Source: DYMC01 sp035406705
GTDB taxonomy: Bacteria; Verrucomicrobiota; Lentisphaeria; Victivallales; GWF2-50-93
Direction of reading: 5' to 3'
Assembly (NCBI GenBank): GCA_964426675.1
Contig: CAYRRM010000023.1
Location: forward strand, 1-48,592
DNA length: 48,592 nt
Below are positions 43,072-48,592 of this stretch, piece by piece. A model generated the notes under the pieces. The model did no database searches and was not told the DNA's origin. It worked only from the letters and a program-made list of their open reading frames with translations. The number at the start of each line of letters is the position of its first letter. The stretch's first letter is position 1. Made by a program: the position numbers and the translations under genes.

Positions 43072-45135
43072 ATGATAGAGAATATTCGTAATATAGGTAT
43101 TATTGCTCATATAGATGCTGGAAAAACAAGTACCTCCGAAAGGTTCCTATACTACTCAGGAAAAACACATAAATTAGGAGAAGTTGACGCAGGTAATACC
43201 ATAATGGATTATCTGGATGAAGAACGACAAAGAGGAATTACAATCGTATCAGCCTGCGCATCCTTTAACTGGAAGTTAAATTCTCAAGAAGCCCTAATTC
43301 ACCTCATAGATACGCCTGGACATATTGATTTTACCGCTGAAGTTGAAAGGTCCTTACGCGTAATTGATGGAGCAATAGTTATTTTCAGCGCTGTCGAAGG
43401 AGTAGAGGCGCAAAGCGAAAAAGTCTGGAGGCAATCAGATAAATATAACCTTCCAAGAATCGCCTTTATAAATAAACTTGATCGATTTGGGGCATCTTTT
43501 AAAAGGACACTTGAACAGATGAAGAAAAAATTCCCGAATAAAGTAATGATACCTATTCAAATTCCAGATGGAGAGGAAAATAATTTTAATGGAATTATCG
43601 ATTTAATACGTAAAAAAAATATTAAATTTTTAGAGGAGGATGGTTCTAAATTACTAGAAACAGATCTTTCAATCGAAGAGGCTAACTTTAAAAAAGCCTT
43701 TGATGATATGTTATCAGCCTTATCTGATTTCTCAGATAAAATTGCAGAAGAATTTTTAAGTACCGGGGACGTTAATGAAAAACTGCTTTTTTGCGAAATT
43801 CGCAAACTTGTAATCGAAGGTAAAATCGTTCCTGTACTATGCGGATCCGCAAAAAAAAATATCGGCATTCAACCTCTTCTCGATGCTATAGTACGCTACC
43901 TCCCAAGCCCTGAAGATAGGCCTGTTTTTCAAGCATATACCTTAAAAGAAAACAAACTAATCGAATGTTCATATAAGGATAATGAGTTCAGGGGGTTAGT
44001 TTTTAAGATAATTGCATCAAACAGTGGAGACCTACTTTATCTAAGGACATACAGCGGTAACTTAAAATTGGGAGACGTATTACTTAACCCGCGTACAGGG
44101 GAAAAAGTAAAAGCAAAAAGACTTCTCAGACTCTTCTCAAAAAATATCGAAGCAATTAATGAATGTGGTCCCGGCGACATAATTGGCTTGATAGGTCCAT
44201 CAAACACCTTTACAGGAGACACTTTGTGTTCCCAACATAAAGCAGTTCTTCTTGAAAAAATCATTTTTCCAGAGCCAGTAATATCAATGGCCCTTGAACC
44301 TAAAAATAGCAAAGATAAAGATAAGCTTGAATTTGCTTTAAATACTATTTGCCGGGAAGACCCTACTCTATTTTATAAGAAAAATGAAGCAACGGGACAG
44401 ATGATTTTATCAGGAATGGGAGAACTTCATCTTGAAATCAGTACTAATAAACTAAGAAAAGAATTTCATGTAGAATTCAGATGCGGTGAACCGCAGGTGG
44501 CATATAGAGAAACACTTTCGTCTATTGTTGAAACAGAAGGTATCTTTGATAGAATGATAGGGGAAAATCGATATTATGCTACCGTTAAAATAAAATTTGA
44601 ACCGATAATGAGACTCGAGAATGGCCTTGAAGCTATAATACAAATAAAAAATAAAGAATCCATTAATCTATCATGGATAAAAGCAGCAGAACAAACCCTT
44701 ATAAATTCTTTGAAAACGGGAGGAAATCTTGGTTATCCCTTGCTATATCTTCGCGCAATTATCATAGAACTAACAGGAAATGAAAGTACAAATGAATCTG
44801 CTGTATCTGCAGCAGTTATGGATGCGGTAAATAAAGCAATAAAAACAGGAACAAAAGTTCTCGAACCAATTGTAAAAGTAGAAATAATCTCCCCCGAACA
44901 ATATATAGGAGATATAAATGGCTCTCTGCAAGCAAGGCGTGCCCTCATCAATGGAATTGAAAGCATAGGAGGAGAATTAAAAAAACTCGTTTGCGAAGTC
45001 CCACTTTCTGAAATGTTTGGCTTTAGCAAATCCCTACCAAAACTCAGCGGTGGTAGAGCTTCATTTACAATGGAACCATATGGATATCAACCAGTAGAAC
45101 TTGAAGTACTTGAAAAAAAAGCTGGGATAGTATAA
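43072..45135 (+). CDS. fusA: Elongation factor G-like GTPase (EF-G2 type)
   Basis: 687 residues with all five EF-G domains. GTPase motifs: AHIDAGKT (12-19), DTPGHIDF (80-87) and NKLD (134-137). Domain II to V blocks include GMGELHLEI and the C-terminal RASFTMEPYGYQPVE. The switch I region reads KLGEVDAGNTIMDYLDEERQ rather than the form of the main bacterial EF-G, and resembles EF-G2 proteins, some of which recycle ribosomes rather than translocate. No rpsL/rpsG/tuf neighbours are present, which also fits a second EF-G. Whether it is the sole EF-G cannot be judged. One palindrome lies at 43792-43804. Confidence 0.9.
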   Translation: MIENIRNIGIIAHIDAGKTSTSERFLYYSGKTHKLGEVDAGNTIMDYLDEERQRGITIVSACASFNWKLNSQEALIHLIDTPGHIDFTAEVERSLRVIDGAIVIFSAVEGVEAQSEKVWRQSDKYNLPRIAFINKLDRFGASFKRTLEQMKKKFPNKVMIPIQIPDGEENNFNGIIDLIRKKNIKFLEEDGSKLLETDLSIEEANFKKAFDDMLSALSDFSDKIAEEFLSTGDVNEKLLFCEIRKLVIEGKIVPVLCGSAKKNIGIQPLLDAIVRYLPSPEDRPVFQAYTLKENKLIECSYKDNEFRGLVFKIIASNSGDLLYLRTYSGNLKLGDVLLNPRTGEKVKAKRLLRLFSKNIEAINECGPGDIIGLIGPSNTFTGDTLCSQHKAVLLEKIIFPEPVISMALEPKNSKDKDKLEFALNTICREDPTLFYKKNEATGQMILSGMGELHLEISTNKLRKEFHVEFRCGEPQVAYRETLSSIVETEGIFDRMIGENRYYATVKIKFEPIMRLENGLEAIIQIKNKESINLSWIKAAEQTLINSLKTGGNLGYPLLYLRAIIIELTGNESTNESAVSAAVMDAVNKAIKTGTKVLEPIVKVEIISPEQYIGDINGSLQARRALINGIESIGGELKKLVCEVPLSEMFGFSKSLPKLSGGRASFTMEPYGYQPVELEVLEKKAGIV

Positions 45136-45339
45136 TCTCCCTCTTCTTTAAAAAATCTATCTTTCAAAAATTATTATCCTAAGAAAAAGCATTTGGTATT
45201 TAAGTTGAAAGGAGGAGTAACTTCTGGTTTCACTTTGATATGTTGGTTGAGGAGGTCGCATTTTGCTGTAGAATTTTCTGAAAGCTCGCGCAAGAATGGG
45301 CGCTCATCTGACTTCTTGAGTCAACTGCGCCGTATAGCT
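45136..45339. other. Convergent spacer
   Basis: About 200 bp between fusA and the minus-strand genes. No stable terminator hairpin is obvious. Slightly G+C-richer DNA from about 45280 may be the eroded end of the neighbouring gene; nothing else was recognised. Confidence 0.35.
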
Positions 45340-45654
45340 TTACGTAGGGATTAGTGTGAGCTGTTTTATTGTGAATGTGGATGGACGAATCACTGCAATA
45401 GATGGCACTTTCACAGTGGGGTTACTCACACCAAATCGGCGCTGGCGCTCCCTTTCGGAGAGGTCTTCAGGTCGAAATTGCATCTTCTTTCCATCCATGG
45501 TTTCAACCTGAAGAAACTTATCCGCGACCTTAATAAAGATCCTGAGCTCAAGAACCTTCCCATCCTTCAATTCAAGCTGGCGAAGGGAAAATTCTGAAGA
45601 TTCCGATTCAAAACAAAAAAGAAAAAAATAAAACAATCCAATGATCAAATTCAT
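45340..45654 (-). CDS. Small secreted SHD1-like protein
   Basis: 104 residues. A short hydrophobic leader (MNLIIGLFYFFLFCFES) is followed by an SH3-like domain of the SLA1/SHD1 type: LELKDGKVLELRIFIKVADK, VETMDGKKMQFRPEDLSERE and RQRRFG. Such domains are common in Planctomycetes, Verrucomicrobia and Lentisphaerae exported proteins; their function is unknown. It starts 4 bp after the preceding gene, at the end of a small operon. Confidence 0.65.
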   Translation of the reverse strand: MNLIIGLFYFFLFCFESESSEFSLRQLELKDGKVLELRIFIKVADKFLQVETMDGKKMQFRPEDLSERERQRRFGVSNPTVKVPSIAVIRPSTFTIKQLTLIPT

Positions 45655-45658
45655 GAAG

Positions 45659-46792
45659 CTATTTATTTGATGAGGGAACTATTTGTTTTTTCTTTGTCTT
45701 TTTCTCAAAATCTCTTCTCATTTGATCGTAGCGCAAACTGTCAATAAATACAAAGAAACGGGGTTTAAATCTAGTAACAATCTCATTAGATGCTTTTTCT
45801 ATCGCAAGATCTTTTATTTTCGTAAAATCTTTGTTTTGAACAGGCATAATAACAACATGATAATCGGAAAATATTTCTCCAGATTCAATTGGAATCTTAA
45901 GATCAATGCGCGCAATACACCATTTAGTGCCATTTGCCTCCTTTTCTTGATGGGATTCACTGAGATAACATGTGAAGTGCCGTTTACTTTTGTTACTTCG
46001 ATCAGGTAACAAAACATGTAATTCTGAGTTGGAAAGAGAATCTGACAATTTTTCTACAAGAGGCTTTAGTAAGTCGTTATCTGTAACAAATTCGATGGTA
46101 GGATATATCACTTTAACACCTCCAAAGGAAAGGTCTCTTGGTTTTATTTTGAAGGCCTCATCAGGAGGAATATCATCAATATTTTTTCCTTTATATTTTA
46201 ATATATTTTCTCGTTCTGATATTGATTCGGGGGTAAAACTAGAAAGACGAGAATACATTATTCTTTTATATTCATCATCTGTCTGATTTGAAATAGATTT
46301 TAATAAACTTATAAGTTTTTCTTTAACCTCAGTTTTTTTAATTCCTATTATGCTTTTATAAGCATAAATTGATATTCTCCAATCTTGGTTTTTTTTATCA
46401 TATGGTTCAACTATTTCAACGACAAAATCTACACCGGTTCGTTTCCTATCAAAATACTGAGTTGCTATATCATAATAAACATTCTTCCTCCAGTAATCCC
46501 AATTGAACTCCACTAAATATCCAGTAAATTCTTTTATTTTATCAGCATCAAAGAGCGGATTTAATATTCCTTTTCCAATTTGTGGATCAGAATACAAAAA
46601 ATGGAGGATTTCATTGAGAAACTCGATTTTCTCATTTTTCCATCCATAATCCAGAGATATATTGTCTTCTGGCGAAGTTAATGATGCAGGCAATATGAGA
46701 AAAGTAGTGATATTTTCATTCTGGATTTCATTAGAGAAAGAAGAGAAAGCAAAGATTGAAACAAAAATAAAAAGTATAATTTCTTTTTTCAT
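45659..46792 (-). CDS. Secreted protein of unknown function
   Basis: 377 residues with a clear signal peptide (MKKEIILFIFVSIFAFSSFS). The mature part contains an aromatic-rich segment (FTGYLVEFNWDYWRKNVYYD), a middle domain starting KVIYPTIEFVTDN, and a Lys/Arg-rich end (DFEKKTKKKQIVPSSNK). No family recognised. Cotranscribed with the genes on both sides (13 and 4 bp spacers). Confidence 0.6.
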   Translation of the reverse strand: MKKEIILFIFVSIFAFSSFSNEIQNENITTFLILPASLTSPEDNISLDYGWKNEKIEFLNEILHFLYSDPQIGKGILNPLFDADKIKEFTGYLVEFNWDYWRKNVYYDIATQYFDRKRTGVDFVVEIVEPYDKKNQDWRISIYAYKSIIGIKKTEVKEKLISLLKSISNQTDDEYKRIMYSRLSSFTPESISERENILKYKGKNIDDIPPDEAFKIKPRDLSFGGVKVIYPTIEFVTDNDLLKPLVEKLSDSLSNSELHVLLPDRSNKSKRHFTCYLSESHQEKEANGTKWCIARIDLKIPIESGEIFSDYHVVIMPVQNKDFTKIKDLAIEKASNEIVTRFKPRFFVFIDSLRYDQMRRDFEKKTKKKQIVPSSNK

Positions 46793-46805
46793 GAGTACTT
46801 AATTC

Positions 46806-47531
46806 CTATTCTTCGATCAGATTAATCTTAATTTCGGTAAGTATTTTTCCATTATGTCGCTCTGTGCAAAAATGAAAAACGGTGGAAATCGGTATTCTCT
46901 TTACAATATCATATTCGATATTCCTCTTTACAGTCATTTTACCAATCGTGATCCGTTCCATATTGTTATTATAGTTGCGAATTCCTTCGGAATTGAATGA
47001 AATCATACCGTTCTTTTTCCTGATAGAGGAGTTTTTTAGAATATAGGGGCATCCAGAAATAGTTTCATTATCTTCCCAATTCATAGAATCAATTGGTACA
47101 AATTGAGGAAAAATTGAAGATAAATCACCAAATGGCATTGAAGAATCCATTTCATTATTATCTTTTGAAAATAATTTACATGAAAATTCTTTACCCTTTA
47201 ACTGTTTTACACTTTCATCATTCTCATTTCCTTTAATTTCTATGATATGCCCTTGTAACATAATAGCATCTTTTTGATGACTTACTTTAAACTCTGCTTT
47301 TATTTTTAAAGCAGAAAATGGTAATGGAAAGAATTTACTTACTACTATTGATAAAGAGTAAAACATGATAAATTTTGAAACGGAACCTGAAGGAAAAAGA
47401 GATATCATTTTATTATTCTTATCTTGGAGATTGTTTGTATTATCCTCTCCACAAACAGTTAAATAGCTCATTGGACAGGACATAAAGAAAATACAAAAGG
47501 CCAAAAAAATAAGTTTGTAATGTTTTAGCAT
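46806..47531 (-). CDS. Secreted protein of unknown function
   Basis: 241 residues. Hydrophobic leader (LIFLAFCIFFMSCPMSYLTV) with several Cys; a lipoprotein-type site is possible but not clear. The rest is beta-rich with one possible membrane-associated stretch (FIMFYSLSIVVSKFFPLPFS). No family recognised. Likely first gene of the three-gene minus-strand operon ending at 45340. Confidence 0.55.
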   Translation of the reverse strand: MLKHYKLIFLAFCIFFMSCPMSYLTVCGEDNTNNLQDKNNKMISLFPSGSVSKFIMFYSLSIVVSKFFPLPFSALKIKAEFKVSHQKDAIMLQGHIIEIKGNENDESVKQLKGKEFSCKLFSKDNNEMDSSMPFGDLSSIFPQFVPIDSMNWEDNETISGCPYILKNSSIRKKNGMISFNSEGIRNYNNNMERITIGKMTVKRNIEYDIVKRIPISTVFHFCTERHNGKILTEIKINLIEE

Positions 47532-47615
47532 GTTTTTACCTTATTGATATTTTGGAATTATTCCGAAACTATATAATAACGATATTCTTTTCCGCTTTTT
47601 ATTCCTATTTCCCAC

Positions 47616-48592
47616 TCAAAACCCCCTTTTTGTATAACAAAAACCGTCAAACGCGGCAAAACGTGCAAAGGCATGGATGGGAGCCGTTTTTGTGCCATAT
47701 ATATTCTGGGTGTATTTTGTGTTCACCCTTTTATTTAATTCGTATATGGCATCCGGTTGATATACGGACGTTCCTACATCGGAGTCATATGAACCACCAG
47801 CTCCACTGGCGATTGCAGATCCCCCAGCCCCGGGAATATCACCAGATTCAAGACCTGATAAGTCTATACCGGATAAAAATGAAATAGTTGCCGTATCTAA
47901 CGACCAGAAAGGTATAGAGAATGTATGGAGTATTACACCGGTTATTACCTGAAAATGGGTTGGTGCCTTCACAAATACTCCAGAAGGCAATTCAATTTTT
48001 GGTTCTGATTCCATTGAAAAACTCAGTGTCGATGCAGCATTTAGTGTCACACTCAAGTTAGTATCTCCAATTCCAGATTCGATAGCTGAAATAATGAGGA
48101 ATCTATCCTCTGATAATTTTGCAACCTCCTGCCATCTGTTTAAATCAAAAACCGATGGTCCAACGGAAAGTCTTTTAAAGGAGGGTTTTAACTCGAAAAC
48201 AACTCCCTTGCCTTCAGCTTGACAAGATGCTAAATCGCAATGGGAGATATTCAAAACATATTCGCCTTTTTTGATGCCATAAACATTAAATGTCATACTT
48301 CCAACTGGATCAATAGGCTCATTCCATAATATGGTAGAACTTTTAGTTGTTATTTTTGCCTTTGTTCCTTCAGGCAGAACCGTGGCCTTCCATTTGGCAG
48401 TGGCGTAATCGGATTGTGCGTTTGTGCATATGTTAGGGCTTATATCTGGGTTGTTACCTGCAGAGACAGGCTCCAAACTCACAAACACAACCTTTGCCGT
48501 CCCAGTTGCACTCATTTCCTCTTCTCCACCATTGCCGTTGGGGTGCACCCAGTATGTTGAGACGATGACATATCCTGGGCCTGTTGCAGTTA
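47616..48592 (-). CDS. Large secreted Ig-like repeat protein, C-terminal part (cut by right edge)
   Basis: The frame stays open to the right edge: upstream of the GTG at 48548 it reads TGPGYVIVSTYWVHPNGNGG, so the 310-residue product from that GTG is only the end of a longer protein. The sequence is beta-rich with Ig-like features (VLPEGTKAKITTKSSTILWN; GIKKGEYVLNISHCDLASCQ; SVTLNAASTLSFSM). The C-terminal 60 residues are Gly/Ala/Ser-rich, then basic, ending GFCYTKRGF. No catalytic motif; a surface or exported protein is likely. Confidence 0.55.
   Translation of the reverse strand, partial: TATGPGYVIVSTYWVHPNGNGGEEEMSATGTAKVVFVSLEPVSAGNNPDISPNICTNAQSDYATAKWKATVLPEGTKAKITTKSSTILWNEPIDPVGSMTFNVYGIKKGEYVLNISHCDLASCQAEGKGVVFELKPSFKRLSVGPSVFDLNRWQEVAKLSEDRFLIISAIESGIGDTNLSVTLNAASTLSFSMESEPKIELPSGVFVKAPTHFQVITGVILHTFSIPFWSLDTATISFLSGIDLSGLESGDIPGAGGSAIASGAGGSYDSDVGTSVYQPDAIYELNKRVNTKYTQNIYGTKTAPIHAFARFAAFDGFCYTKRGF

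Overview
The window is about 48.6 kb of AT-rich bacterial DNA from a draft assembly or metagenome bin: a run of exactly 100 N at 5803-5902 marks a scaffold gap. Several traits recall the PVC superphylum, especially Lentisphaerota-like bacteria. They are four short pseudopilin genes with a near-identical FTLIELLVV(I/V)AIIAILA leader and a C-terminal H-x9-DG motif, regulators that fuse a GntR helix-turn-helix to a sugar-binding-protein-like domain, a small secreted SHD1-type protein, and a eukaryote-like UDP-glucose dehydrogenase. The phylum is an inference; no 16S rRNA gene is present.

Layout. 1-302 is the tail of an unidentified gene. 475-3364 is a small, partly decayed defence-type patch: a solo C-terminal domain of a DarG antitoxin, an intact DUF262/HNH (GmrSD-like) nuclease, and a type III restriction Res gene collapsed by deletion. 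3602-18590 is a probable beta-1,3-glucan utilisation operon behind a near-consensus promoter. It holds a secreted clan GH-A hydrolase, a TPR protein, two pseudopilins, a GntR/LacI-type regulator, a GH161-like phosphorylase, GH81 and GH128 endo-beta-1,3-glucanases, and a sugar ABC transporter (binding protein and two permeases, no ATPase). The secreted enzymes would cut the glucan outside, the transporter would import oligosaccharides, and the cytoplasmic phosphorylase would release glucose 1-phosphate.

18988-24460 holds housekeeping genes: recA, a flavin oxidoreductase, a UDP-glucose dehydrogenase with a small secreted protein, and pgk. 24488-25080 has no convincing large gene but carries, on the minus strand, a consensus promoter, several hairpins and a terminator: a candidate structured RNA of about 375 nt. 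25352-38465 is a second glycan region: an ECF sigma/FecR-like pair, a GH9 and a GH63-like enzyme, an isolated pseudopilin, then a GntR-type regulator, a GH99/GH71-like protein, a pseudopilin and an SGNH esterase.

38490-42999 is a minus-strand operon (CobS-like membrane protein, argS, DUF167 protein, three small membrane proteins) with tRNA-Arg(ACG) beyond it. An EF-G2-like GTPase follows at 43072-45135. The right end holds a minus-strand run of secreted proteins of unknown function, the last one cut by the window edge.

The most unusual signal is a dispersed palindrome, TGCGA-N3-TCGCA, found 11 times, always inside genes and in all three codon phases. That suggests a DNA-level role.
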